A program made the translations under genes and the position numbers. This document shows positions 23,851 to 36,500 of a DNA stretch of 64,000 bases, piece by piece. The DNA is taken from NCBI GenBank assembly GCA_032718475.1, contig JAUCBJ010002421.1, forward strand, positions 1-64,000, read 5' to 3'. Positions within the stretch are counted from its first letter, which is position 1. Every line of letters begins with the position of its first letter. The DNA is from Nemertoderma westbladi. Taxonomy: Eukaryota; Xenacoelomorpha; Nemertodermatida; Nemertodermatidae. Below the pieces are notes generated by a model. That model was not told the DNA's origin. It did not search any database and saw nothing but the letters and a program-made list of their open reading frames with translations.

Positions 23851-24081
23851 ATTGATAAATAGTTGATGAATTACTAGCTATTGTCATTGATAGTAACAAT
23901 ACTAGCTATTGTCATGTCTGATTGAAGTCTCATTATACTGAATGATGGCATCCACCCTGGAAGAGGCAGTTCAAATTGATCTGCCATGTTCTTGATATAC
24001 CGGACAGTTTTAACAACAATATCCACAGAAATACTCTGCTTATGCTTAGTTATTCCAGTAAGCCAATGGACACAAGCTTTT

Positions 24082-24443
24082 ACACCACAAACCGGACACC
24101 ATATAACATTGGAGGTGTCTCATTGGTTCCCCCAAGCTTGACACTAGAACATAGTCGCCTCCACATTGCAGGACATTGCTTTCGCCGTGAGGACCAGCCA
24201 GTGCATAATCTTGTGCTTTGGCAGCCTCATGGAGTGAATAAATAAGCTTGGTGGACAGCCCATGACTTTCTTGAGACGCATCTTAAAGGACACTGGCCTT
24301 GAAGATGCGGATGATCTACCAAATGTCATGGGTGATAGGGAGTTGTGGTGGCGCAATTTTGTCGACAAGCTGGCACAGCATTCTTAAAAATGCAGCTGCA
24401 ATGCAGCATGACGATTCTAGTAGTAGTAGTAGTAGTATCCAGA
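24082..24443 (+). mobile_element. LINE 3'-end fragment
   Basis: This is the same LINE family as 50920-54233, in + orientation. Its ORF2 tail starts near 'NRTPYNIGGVSLVPPS', continues through 'GHCFRREDQPVHNLVLW', and ends in a (TAG)n tail. There is a frame change near 24240. It is 5'-truncated and inserted in or beside the relic at 22590-23850. Confidence 0.85.
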
Positions 24444-24739
24444 TTCAATATGTGCCAATACACAAAGATCTACCTCAGCCTTGGTCATTGATAAGTACGT
24501 CTCTCGAGTGTTGGTTAGGAAATCATTAGTAAATATGGTAGAACATTTCTGATTGCAGCCACATCCATTAGCAAGAAATTCAATAAGAACAGTGCGTTCA
24601 TTTATATCTTCTAGTGACTCTTCTCGTTTTACTAAGATTACATCTGCAAAAGAAAATAAACAAACAAATGAAACAAAAAAAAAAAAATAATAAACTGTTT
24701 GGCAAAGTAGCACTTTTCATTATAGGTACTGTATACAGA

Positions 24740-25060
24740 TTGTAGTATCATGGTGGTTAGTTACACAAACACACTACACTCTACATGTATAACTACTACA
24801 CTGTATTCTTTATACTGTATACTACTTTGAAAAACTACTCTACACTCTGTATACCAACACTACTTTATATAACCACACTACTTTGTATATCCACACTACT
24901 TTGTATAACTAGACTATAGTCTCTCTATACCTACCTACACTTTTCTCCCTATAATTACACTACACCTTGTATAACTACACTAGTCTCTCTACATCTACTG
25001 TGCCTACACTATTCTCCCTGAAACTAACTACACTACTACCTGTGTACTCTATAAGTCGCT
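24740..25060. repeat. Degenerate short tandem repeat
   Basis: Variants of tacactactttgtataac recur every 17-25 bp with many substitutions. Non-coding. Confidence 0.5.
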
Positions 25061-25849
25061 ACAAAGTAGGCCTACAGTCAGTATTTACAAACGTGCAGTA
25101 CATACAGTTAGTAGGTAAAGCACATACAGTTAGTAGGTAAAGCATATCTTAAGGGCCGTTGCCTGGCAACCGACAACAACTTACAGTAGATCAGAATGAT
25201 GATGGGTGTTCTATACATTATCGGCTACGGTAAGTGTTTAATTAAGTCAGAGTGACATGACCCCCCAGGAATAATTTTTCCTATAGTCTAAAAAAACCTA
25301 CTAAAGGCTACATTCAGTATTCTAATTTACCATGCATGACTTGTACATTATACCGAGGGTCTAAGGCATTAATGAGTCCATCGTCCTCCATGATATTTGC
25401 ATTAATGATATCAAAAATTGATTCACTCATGAGGAACCAATTTCGAAACCTTCGAATTCGTCATCACTGCATGCAACGGTCGCGGTGGTCTCATCCAAAA
25501 TCGCACTAGTACTGGCCTCCCAATACTCAGCTAATTTTTTATGCAAAAGAACACAAAACTGCTCATTATCATTATTACTCATTTCAGTAATAATATTCCC
25601 TATTTAATTAACCCACAATTTATTGTAGTAAGACTGGACTGCTGTCGTCTGTCTGTCGGAGTTGGTATGATACTCACTATAATACTGTACATTACTGTAC
25701 GTACACTATACATTATGGACAATTATAAATTGAAAGTGATAATTTATACTTAGACGTATAAATGATGGTGATCTACTATACGATAGGCCTACATACTCAC
25801 CTTTTTCTCTTTTCAAGAAATCATCCTCACAAACTTTTGCTCCAGAGAA

Positions 25850-26335
25850 AAGTAGCTTGGCCTGTTAGTGTTTTAATAGGATTAGTTGAGTTCCTTGCTA
25901 CAAAAAACCTATGAAACCTAAAATCAATACTATTCAATAAAATTTCAAGAAATCGAAAATTTGACATTTTGGTGCCGTCACCAACTTTTTGCAACCAGTG
26001 AAAAGTAGTAGTTTCACTGGTCTGGTTGTGTTTTACTTAGATCAGTTGAATTCATTACCACAGAAACCCTATAAAAAGCTGAAATTAATACTATTCAATG
26101 CAAATTCAAGAAATCGAAAATTTGAACTTTTGGTGCTGGCACCAACTTTTTGCACAAAGTGAAAAGTAGTAGTTCCATTGATCTGTTTGAGTTTTACTTG
26201 GATCGGTTGAATTCCTTACCACAGAAAACCTTTAAAAAGCTGAAATTAGTACTATTCAATACAATTTCAAGAAATCGAATATTTGAAATTTTGGGGCTGG
26301 CACCACCTTTTTACACCCAGTGAAAAGTAAAATTT
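25850..26335. repeat. Tandem array of 161-bp units
   Basis: The anchor gaaatcgaa(a/t)attga occurs at about 25949, 26110 and 26271 (161-bp spacing). Each unit has a ttttggtgctggcaccaac element, like the palindromic core in the array at 17860-18500, and 'cagtgaaaagtagtag'. Confidence 0.8.
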
Positions 26336-26745
26336 TCGTTTCCCTGGTAGTATTATAATTAGTTCTGTTGAATTCGCCTTCCATTGAATTCACCTTCCAA
26401 AAAAACCTAGAATATGTCAAAATAGAGATCTTTAATTGGAAGTAAATGAAACCGAAACAATTTGAAATTTAAATTCCATGTTGGAGGAAATTACAATTAC
26501 TGAACTTTTAACATGGATTTACTCCACTTTGAAAAATTCGCATATCATGGATCCTTAAACACAAATTTCGTCATAACTTGGTCAAAAATTATCATAAAGA
26601 TCCCAATTTGGTATCAAAATTACCGCCTTTAGGGGAATACAATTCTACAATAAACAGAAATTCAAAAATTTGAACTTAAAGGCCCTTTCTTTGGACAGTG
26701 ACATATTGGCATTTTATATTTACTAGAACGCCATCAAGATGGCTT

Positions 26746-27694
26746 TAAACGAACCTGTCTTAAATAGACTCCAAGAAACAGATGGGATTGGAAGATGCAA
26801 ACCAAGAATGACTTACATCAACCAAAAAACTGCCTCCCATCTAATGTAATACGCATTCGCCTAGGCAAACAAATCATAATCACAATTACTACGATGATGT
26901 GTGAAATGGTATCCATATCCGCAACCTGAGAAACGGCCCAAAAGAGCAGTTTATTCTGCGGAGGGGTCTTTCTGTATTAGATAAGTAAAATAAAGAACAC
27001 GAATTACATACATTCTCAGTTAGCCTAATAAAAACATCGGAGCAACCAATATAATGTACATGTACAAGCCTCCTATGAAAATTTGTGAAATGTTCCCTTA
27101 AGTCTACCCAACAGCCGTTGGTACCCGGCTGGCAGCCACCCTGGTTCAGTTTTCTGGCTTTGTTAGTTTATACGACAGCTGTTGTAAACGTCCCAGATAT
27201 ACATACAAAACCTACTAAGCCTTTACATTACAATTGAGCTTAGCCTGAGTTGATGACAGTAATATAACGATGACAATAGGCCCTATAGATACATACGATA
27301 TATAAATGATGTACTGCTTGACATTAGACTAACTGACTGAATAGAGATAGAACTATAATAATATAATAATAATGTAGTACGTAACTCAAATTAACAATAA
27401 GTAGTGAAATGTTGTTCAGCTGACAAAGGGTAGCTCGGTCGGTATTTAATTTCGCGTTCCATAATATTGATAATGTACTAATATTTCGAATATCGCACAT
27501 CGAATTGTTCCCAACTTTTTTATTCAACAACTAGATACTAATTGATAAATAGTCGCGTTAAAAATTGTTGCGTACCTGCTTGAGTTTTTGAGATATTGGA
27601 TGGTTATACACACATACACACATAACCAACCACATCGTGTTTTTGAACGGCTCAACTATTGACAAGAACTACCCAGTCTAAAGACAGGTTCGTT
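26746..27694. mobile_element. Repeat copy 1 with short inverted ends (class uncertain)
   Basis: The left end 'aacgaacctgtctt' is inverted at the right end 'aagacaggttcgtt' (near 27681-27694). The part from tgtattag (26973) onward is repeated directly at 28113-28742. From TG (26973) to CA (27686) it could instead be an LTR of about 714 bp. Both readings fit part of the data, and no protein is encoded. Confidence 0.45.
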
Positions 27695-28112
27695 ATAATG
27701 TGGTCTAACAACAGCAAATATTCGACTAAAACTTCAAATCCTGATGCTGCCTTACTCAATGTTAAATTGTGTGTTAAATAATTTTATGTTATGGAATATT
27801 TATTTATTTAAGTAGAGATCAGGCTCAACTACAAACCAATATTGGATAGTGAGTTCCGTTTTGGAGTACTTCTTGTAGACACTAAAGTTGCAATAATTTT
27901 TGAGTGTCTGCATGGATTTTGCTCAAATTGCGTGCAAACCTTTTCTATTTCGATGCACTTTGGATTCATGTAATAAAATTTAATAAATTTGGTCCTTTTT
28001 CTGCCGGTTTTGGGGGATATTCTGATCAAAAATAACAATTTAAGAATAAAATACATTCCAAGCCTTACCGTTTAGATTTTCTTGCTAAATGCCTGAACAG
28101 AGATGAATGTAC

Positions 28113-28742
28113 TGTATTAGATAATAAAAGTATAGAACACTAATTAATTCTATGTAATCTCAGTTTAGCCTAAAAAATAACATCGGAAGCAACCAATTTA
28201 ACAATATAATGTACAAAACTCCTATGAAATTTGGTGATATGTACCATTGAGTCTATCAAACAGCTTTTGGTACCCGGCTGGTACCCTGGTTTAGTTTCTG
28301 GTATTGTTAGTTTAATCGACAGCTGTTGTAAACGTCCCAGATAAACAAAACCTACTAAGCTATTAATGTTTGGCATTCTGTCAGATTTCAGTAGTAAGTA
28401 ACCTCATAATAATTGCTATATATCAATCACCTGAAAAACATTTCAAGCAAGGGAGTTGTGGGTATTTAATTTCGCGTTCAATAATGTTGAAAATATGCAA
28501 ATATTTCGAATATCGCACTTCGAATCGTTCCCAACTTTTTTATTCAACAACTAGACAACAATTGATAAATACTTGCGTTTACAATTTTACAATGCATGCA
28601 AGTGGTTTCAAGCCATTTGGTGAACATACATAGTGAGTGATATAGTGACATATAAAAATAGTGATATAGGTAAATATATCCATCGTGTTTTTGCCGGCCT
28701 CAGCTTTAGACAAAAACTACCCAGTCTAAAGACAGGTTCGTT
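28113..28742. repeat. Repeat copy 2 (matches 26973-27694)
   Basis: It shares in order 'ctgtattagataa', 'ggtacccggctgg', 'cagctgttgtaaacgtccc', 'ttcccaacttttttattcaacaac' (in part) and 'cccagtctaaagacaggttcg' with the upstream copy. It lacks the left inverted end of copy 1. The roughly 420 bp between the copies (27695-28112) show no gene. Confidence 0.7.
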
Positions 28743-28961
28743 ATTATATTTAAAAATGCTAAATACCAACTTTTATGACGACTTTTTTAAAATTAGCTTT
28801 TTTATTTTTTTTAGATTTTAGCATTTTAGGTACAACAGGTGTCCAGAAAGACAGGTATCAATATTTATGAGAAGGATGTTCGTTGATAACTAACTATATT
28901 CCCCAAATCTGATAAAAAAAAAAGCAGAACAACCGCTGAACTGGAAGCACTAGGAAGACCA

Positions 28962-30197
28962 TGTTCGCGCTTTTAGACCTTTAGCAGTTTAACCTGCCAA
29001 TTTTAGGTGTCTTTTTGTATATCAATTATTTAATGTACTGAAGGTACATCAGCCGAAGCCAGCCTGTGCGCGACCATTCACCCACAGTTAAGGGAGACTG
29101 GATTTGGATGCTTTGATAGTGATTGCAGTGTAGACCTACTGTATTATTCGATTGATCGTTAATATATAATCTCTGACAATATATTTACTTTCGGGGAAAT
29201 ATTAACAGTTCCTTTAGGACGTGGCGCTTTAAGTATAAAACAGAGTTATGACTTATACTAATCACAACTGGATGGCTACTGAGTTTCGTAAAAAGCGCAT
29301 TCTTTAGGAGATGCTTTATTAACCTTCACACTACTTCACACGACTTCACACTAGTTCACACTACTGCGCACTGATCTGCCGACCGTCACTGAATTTGATC
29401 ATATATAAGGAGGATCGCAACTGACACATGTAGGGATTATGAAATAGCATTCAATTCACACAAAAACCACTATAATGTAAGTCGCAGTTGCTACCGGTAA
29501 ACCTGTTCCTCTAACCTTTAGTAATCAAAGAGATTGAGGGTTTTATGATTATTCATCGGTATTCTCCAAATATATCAGAAATATATACCAACATAACACT
29601 GTAACACCAATTAATAACAGAATCAAATAATGCGGTGAACAGTCAGTATGTGTAGTTGAATCACGTTGCGTAGTGCCGCGGTGTGGCGATTCAGATATGA
29701 AGTATGATTCAGCAATGATTCAGTAGTTGAATTGAGTTGCGTAGTGCCGCGGTGTGGCAGTGTGCTGCGTTAATAGTTTTACGTTCCTTTAATCAAAGCC
29801 ATCTGATGTTTCTGAGGTTTAGGTCAAAGTCTGAAACTTCCACAGAAGTACAGAAGAATCCTAAGCCGGTGTTCTGGGCTTAGAAAGATACACACTGACT
29901 GAATTGCGTGGGTTTCTGTATGCACTGGTCAACACAAAGTGAAAATCGCTCTGATTGGTCGAACGAGCCGAACAAAGAACAAAGAAAAGCTCCACGCTGG
30001 CATTAAATCAGCTGACAGATTGCGTCATCTGAGTCATCTTTTAGAGTATTAAGCGAATTGCGGCAGAATGGCTAGTTATGTCCGCTAAAGCATACATACA
30101 GACATAACGGGTAAAAATGGCTTGTTATGTCCGCTAAAAGCACCTACACGGTACATTGCGGAGAAAATGACTGGTTATATCCGCAAAAGCTTTTACA
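28962..30197 (-). repeat. 3' LTR of the BEL/Pao-like element
   Basis: It shares with 41850-43036 blocks such as 'tttagcagtttaacctgcc', 'gttcctttaggacgtggcgc', 'gcgcattctttaggagatgc', 'gaatcgctctgattgg' and 'ccgcaaaagcttttaca' in the same order. Indels and substitutions are frequent, so the pair is old. On the element strand it begins TGTAAAAGC directly after the purine tract at 30198-30207. Confidence 0.8.
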
Positions 30198-30229
30198 CCG
30201 CTCCCAGAAAATGGGATTTAATTCTATAA

Positions 30230-31824
30230 AATATAAAAAATCATAGTTTCTAAAATATAAAAATACTCTAAACAGTTAGTCCTTCTTACGCGAACGGCGT
30301 TTACGCAGTTTTTTGAGGCTAGCAAGAGTCCTTTTCTCTTTGGGGCGAGCCACTTTACTAGGAGGGCTATAACTCCTGGGTGAAGGGTGCAATACAATTG
30401 CATCGGAAGGTTTAGGATGACGGTTGGTGTATCCGCCGGTCGAGGTATTCGGTTGATCAGTATCAACCTCAGTGGAACGAGGTCGAACAACCTTCAGAGC
30501 GCATTTCAAGACAGCAGCTCTTACTGGTCCCTGACGATTCGTCTGCACAAGAGCGGTAGGTGGACCGTATGTAGTGAGAAATTTCCTCGGTTTGATGGTT
30601 CTTTCTGACTCGCGTTCTTGGGCTCTGTCGAAATCGATATGCTTCTCCTCGAGCTGATTTTCCTCCGCTTGTCGTTGGAAGCATTCGTCTAAAACTCGTT
30701 TAGAGAGTAGGGTCGTCCAAGTTCGATATCTTCTTAGAGATTCTGGATTTCCCGATCGAACTGATATAAAGCTAACTCGTTTACCGCTTGGACTTGTTGC
30801 TGCAATTTATGTTTTTCTAAGCAATCGTAGGTTCCTTTTCCGATCTTTTATCGAATAGTGTCTAACGTGTGTGTACAATTTTCTCCTCCACTTCGGTGAC
30901 AGATTATATCGGGTTAAACAGGGACAATTATACGGTTGAATGGCGATATTAGGTGTCCGCGTCCCAATCCGGCTAGGTAAGATGGGCGAATATCTAGGGA
31001 GCCCACAACTGGAGTGCCACCGACTAATTGTTCGGGTAACACTAGATCTTTGAACAGTGAGTGCAGTTCAGGAGGATCCATCATACTATTAGGATCAAGA
31101 GTCTGAGGTCTCACCAGGGAATGAGGAGGTCTGACCGAGTATTCCGGAACTCCGATCATGGGTTTATTTAAGGATCGTTTGAGTCGAGCGAGCGTAGGTG
31201 ATACATCGAACAAGTTTCGCTCGAAACTCCCGTAAATATAGCGAGTAAAACTGTGTTTAGCGCAACGTCTCCGCGGATGTTTGTCTTTCCGATTGTTGGT
31301 TGGGTCTAGGGCATTCATCGTAATAATACCAAAGACGCACGTCTTGTAGGGGAAACGCTGGTGATCTTTCTCCAGTTTTACAACGTCTCTCTCAAGAATT
31401 CCAAATATACGTTGAAGTCACTGCGTTTATCCGGTTCTTTAATGTCTTCTCTTTCGAGTTGGTTTCGAATAGAATTTTCGTGTTCGATTCTCAGTTTATT
31501 GTTCCGACTCCGCTGGGTATCATATTTAAATAGGATCATTTCCCTTTCGGTGTCGACATCGTCCGTATCATGTAAATCGATAGGATGACCAGTAGTTAAG
31601 AAGTCCATATACGTACCATTACAATGCGTATAGCGAGCGGTGAATTTTCTATAGTCCAATTCACACGTGAGTTGTTCCTTTGACATTGGCGGTTCGATAT
31701 AACGGCCATCGTCCTCCGTAGTAGGATGACTAACATCGCCGCGTATTAAACTATCAACAAACGCTTGCAATGGTGAGGTATATCGCTCCCTGATACCAAG
31801 ATCATCTTCTATCAACTCAGTCAT
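30230..31824 (-). pseudogene. Broken 3' ORFs of the BEL/Pao-like element, unknown function
   Basis: Three minus-strand segments follow each other in different frames: 31824-31378 (148 codons, acidic, starts at ATG), 31318-30914 (134 codons, with 'SFTRYIYGSFERNLF'), and 30684-30276 (two overlapping frames, ending in the basic 'LKKLRKRRSRKKD'). They lie where some retroelements carry an extra 3' ORF. I recognise no Env, integrase or other domain. The segments probably derive from one original ORF because they are consecutive, same-strand and free of long gaps. The joined product is not given. Confidence 0.45.
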
Positions 31825-33525
31825 AGCTGCTATATGAGTTTATCGATATTATAATTAATCATAATTAGGCTAGCGGTTGTTGCTGCCTACCCCTCATGGC
31901 CCCCGGACAGTGCAAGATCCTCAGTGCTGATGTACTGTCGCCGCTGTGTCTATCGCCAACATAGTAGCTACACAACGACAACAACAACCAGCGCGAGTCA
32001 CTCCACTGTCCGTCCCAAGGGCTTAGATTTACTTCAGGTTCTTACTGCAGAGGTAGTGCTACTTTCACAACTGCGACTCGCTACTGTAAACACACTTTAG
32101 TAGTAACATTCACCTATAAATGCACAAATTCTACACAACTGTCACAAATTGTACACATTCGGGCCATTTGTCCGTTAGTCAAGTGCCTTACAGAATGCCA
32201 CGTTATTATTATGTATCACTGGATACTAGCAGTGCGCTATTTATTCCGTATGCTATTCAATGGGGCAAGCTTTTTATTGTTCTTTTAACTCACTTCTAAT
32301 TCTAGTGTGGTTGTTGCCATGGTGACATTATGGAAAGCTAGCAGTAGAATTAGGGTAATTCTCATGCATACAGATCTGGGATGCTATTTAATAGTAATTC
32401 TTTAATTGTCAATATTCCCCCTTATACATGATTTTATGAATTTTATTGGCTATTGACTATATATTGGAGATTCTCTCACGCTAATATACTTAATAGGGTG
32501 AATCTCCGCTCCCATGATCTATTAATTAATGGAATTTTGGGAATGTTATAAATTGTATAAAAATGACAATTTATCAAATTCATTAAAAGAGATGAATTTA
32601 AATTTATTCCCGTAAACTTTATTATTTAATGTTGGAATAAGCACAATTTTATTCCAGAGCATGTCTGGGGACTGGGATCCTTGATTCTAGGAAATTTGTC
32701 CTTTTAAGAGTATCGGTAAGTGCTACGATATCTTAATCGACTAGAATTTTAAAGGATCTAAAATTTAACAGATTTTAATTTATAGATTTTCTAGAGTTAA
32801 CTTGTAAGTATTTACTCTATTGTATTTGTTGGACAGATTTTATAAATATTAATAGTTAATATTTAAGATGGGCACCGGTTTATTCCAGAACTTGTCTGGG
32901 GACGTTAACCACTGATTCTAGAATTTTGTCTTTCAAGTATATCGGTGGGTGCCACGATATCTTAATCGACTAGAATTACAGATGGTCAAAGGGTTTAACA
33001 GATTTATTTGCGTTGTACGCTACTGTTAAAGGGACATCACGCTACTATATGTATTATTTAATATGCGGTATGAGAGCAATATTGCAAGAAGCAATGTCAG
33101 TGAGAAGAGGCAAGTCGTTTCCAAGGTCTACCCAGAGCTTGGTTTAGCTGAGACACGAGGATCTGAATTTTGCATTCCTAATACTCTACTTACCAATAAT
33201 ACTTGAATATAGTAGGAGCTTTATTGTACTTTGATAAGTACGGACATTTCATCTTACTGTAGTTACGTATTTGTAATGTAATACGGACAGTAAGGAAGGA
33301 GAAAAAGAATTATTTCTCGCCGTCGCACTAAATATATAATATATAAGTAATTAAGCAATAAACGCGAATATATATTGCACTAATCTACTAAATAATCGCT
33401 AAAATAACATTCTGCTAAATAAAATTAAAGAAAACGATTATAATAAAATTACATAATAATACATACATAAATATAAAATAATAAGAATATAAAATAATAT
33501 GGTCACACACCCACTCCATACGCTA
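31825..33525 (-). other. Non-coding spacer with diverged internal duplication
   Basis: There is no ORF of note. A segment of about 140 bp is repeated: about 32648-32775 and 32885-33005 share 'tctggggac', 'tgattcta', 'cacgatatcttaatcgacta' (one difference) and 'ttaacagattt'. The spacing is about 230 bp. A role as cis-acting RNA structure or splice region is possible but unsupported. Confidence 0.5.
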
Positions 33526-36500
33526 CTAAGCTGGGGAGTCCCTAGATGTTTGTTGGATTAGGGAGGTGGTCTTGGGAAGAGTATCTTGCCTTCCATAGTT
33601 TCCGGACAGTTCTCGGTCTCTTTCCAGTAAACATAAATGACCAACTGGGCGATTGAGCTGCTGTGTCTCGAAGACAATTCCAGGTTTCCTCTTCGTCCTG
33701 GAATAGTGACGATAGAAACATCGCTTCAAATACACGACGGCCTTACAAAGCCGATTCCAGGATCTATAGTGGTCCATCGCTCCCGGCAGGAGAGGTGAGA
33801 GTCCCGGCGAGATGTCTGGTGTTCCAGATCTCCAGTCTCTCTCTCTGATCTCCACAACAGATCGGTTCGAGGTGGGGGAGTTTAGATCCACAGCGTCGTC
33901 CCTGGCAATGTGTAATACAGACAGATCTATCACGGGTTTAAATAACCTTGATTTTCTCGTCCGGGTTTTAGGTTTGACTTTCTCCGCTCCCTTGGCTTGT
34001 CTAATCTTAGCCGTGGTAAGATGGGGAGACCATTCATCTTCTTGACTTAGGAAGTCGGGTCCACCTAACCAGTCTGGAGTATCTGTCAGTTCTTGAGGAG
34101 TTGCTCCTCTGGAAGCGATGTCGGCTAGATTAATCGTCTCGGGGCAATATCTCCATTGATCTACATTAGAGTTAATATCGTCATTATCTGAGGAGTATGG
34201 TGTTCCCTCAGTTGGGTCGTCCACCTCACTGCTCTCCGCTTCCCATTCACTTACTTGGTATACCCGTTCTTTTGGTAACCTTTCTGTGAGAGTTCTACGG
34301 GAAGGGCCAGTAAAGTACCAACCTACTCTAGTTCTTCCAGCATAGGCTTGTAGTGGTTGCGGTTGAGCAGGCCGTTTCTCCAATGTCTCAAGCGCTTCAT
34401 GCGCATTTTGGCCGATTAGTATTTGCACTCCAGGGTAATCTGTGTTGAATCTAAGTACATTAAGCTGCTGGGGGGAATCGTCCTCATCCCAGTTATAAGG
34501 TTCTACTTGGCTGGTAGCGAAGTTCTTTATCGCCACCATTTTTACTGACCTTATACTATGTTCTCCTAGTTCATCCTGGGGGGTGGACAACGCACCTACA
34601 TAATAATCCGCTATTACTGTAGATTTCCAAACCTGCATAATTCCTGACATGTTTAACTTAGTTCGGAACTTGGGTTGTCCAGCAAAGATGTCTTCGGCTA
34701 GTTCTTTATCGATGAATGTTCCTGTGCTACCGGAGTCAAGGAGGGCGTTCACTATATAACTCCTTTTAGGTCCGTGGACCCTTAACTGCACTACGGGAAA
34801 TTCTCGGATTCCTACATTGGAAGTTGGTGCTTTCCAAGATGGTTGTCGGTCAGAAGTAGTTAGGGGGAACTCGTTGTCTGTGTCTTTTTCATACGTAAGT
34901 GCTCGATACACTGCGGTATTTATCAGGTAACAGGATTCTTCTTCGTCGGAGAATTCGTCCATATAGAATCCTTCCATCTCAGAACTTTGGTGAGTGTCGT
35001 TCACATCACTGAATTGGACATGTAATTCGGAATCACTTACCTGACTCTGGCTGTTTCGCTCGAATTCAGTATGCAACAAGATATGATGTTTCGCACCGCA
35101 CTTTGCACACCTTGTGTCAGAGTAACATGTTCGCCGCTGGTGTCCTCGTCTGAGGCAATTATAACACAACCGCTTATCCCACATGACCTCACGTCTGTCC
35201 TTTAGTGATTTCCTCAGGAATTCATCACACGCATTTAAACGGTGGGGCCCGTCACACAGCACACATTTTGGTTTGATGTTACTTACCTTACTTTGGGTAA
35301 TGTTGTGCACACTCGTTCTTTCCTCGGGCTTTCTTACATGAATTCTCTTAGGAGACGTAGGAGGAGTTTTTCTTACCTGTTCTCTTCTGTCATTGGTTCG
35401 AGACTTGAATTTACTTACGTCTTTATGCGTTTTATTGACATAATAAGATCTTTCAGTGTCTTTCCCGCTGTCTTCTTCTTGAGAAGCCTGGCTTTCGCCG
35501 TCGTCTGTATAACACACTGGTGTTACTTTTCTCCTAGAAACGGGTTTCTCACTTACCTTGTTTTCCGGTGTCTTCTCTCTGGACTGCCTTAGGAGCTGTA
35601 ATTTCACTTCTCCATCTAAGAATGACATGAGATCAGCCATGGTAGGGTCTCGTCGTTGTTGTTCCATGATATATAACACTTTCTTGTCCCAGCGTGTACC
35701 TACTCCACCCTTGGGCAAAGTAGATGCTAAGGCTCCTACAACCATAGAATTCTGGTATTCATGAGACTTACCTAACCAATCTAGTTGTCTACAGATCTCC
35801 TGAATCTTGTCGGAAAACTCTATAATCCCGCTGCTAAGAAACTTTCGGGGCGTCATTAATTTCGCATACAAATACCTAGCTATGTTATTCCTATTACCAT
35901 ACCTGATGTTTAGGGTATCCCAAACTTGTCTTAATCCATCTGGATGTCCAATAAACTTTAACGCCATTAACTTGGGAGATCCTTCCAAGCACTCGATGAG
36001 GAATCTAAGTTTTTCTCCGTTAGATAGCACAGAGTTCTGTATGTTATCTTTGTAATATTCATTAAAAGGTAACCATTTCATCTCATCTCCATTGAACTTG
36101 ACGATCTCTCCCACCTTTACCGCTTGACGGGCTTCGGTTCTAGCCATTTGACGCGTAAAACTTTCTTGGGCCATCGTGTTATTTAATATTGAGTTATCGG
36201 TATATAAATTTCTCGGATTATTATCAAGTCTAGATGGAATATCATTGTCAACAGGTTTATAATTACCCTTAATAGGGTTTACTATAGGAGTTTCCACTTC
36301 ACTAGCAGTATAGATGCGTGTAGGCTCCACACCTTGCGCATGAAATACTTCAGACCTAACAGGTTGACACATTGTTACAGGGGGTGGTGGTATACCCTTT
36401 TGTGTATTTACTAATTTATCGCGTTCTAACGCGATACTTTGCTGCACTTCTTGCAACTCTAACCTACTTTTCCTTACTGTGCCCTTGAACTGCTTAACAG

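Noticed and set aside
30276..31824. Envelope gene or integrase in the BEL/Pao-like element
   Set aside because: No signal peptide, transmembrane segment, fusion motif, HHCC or DDE pattern could be seen in the broken ORFs.
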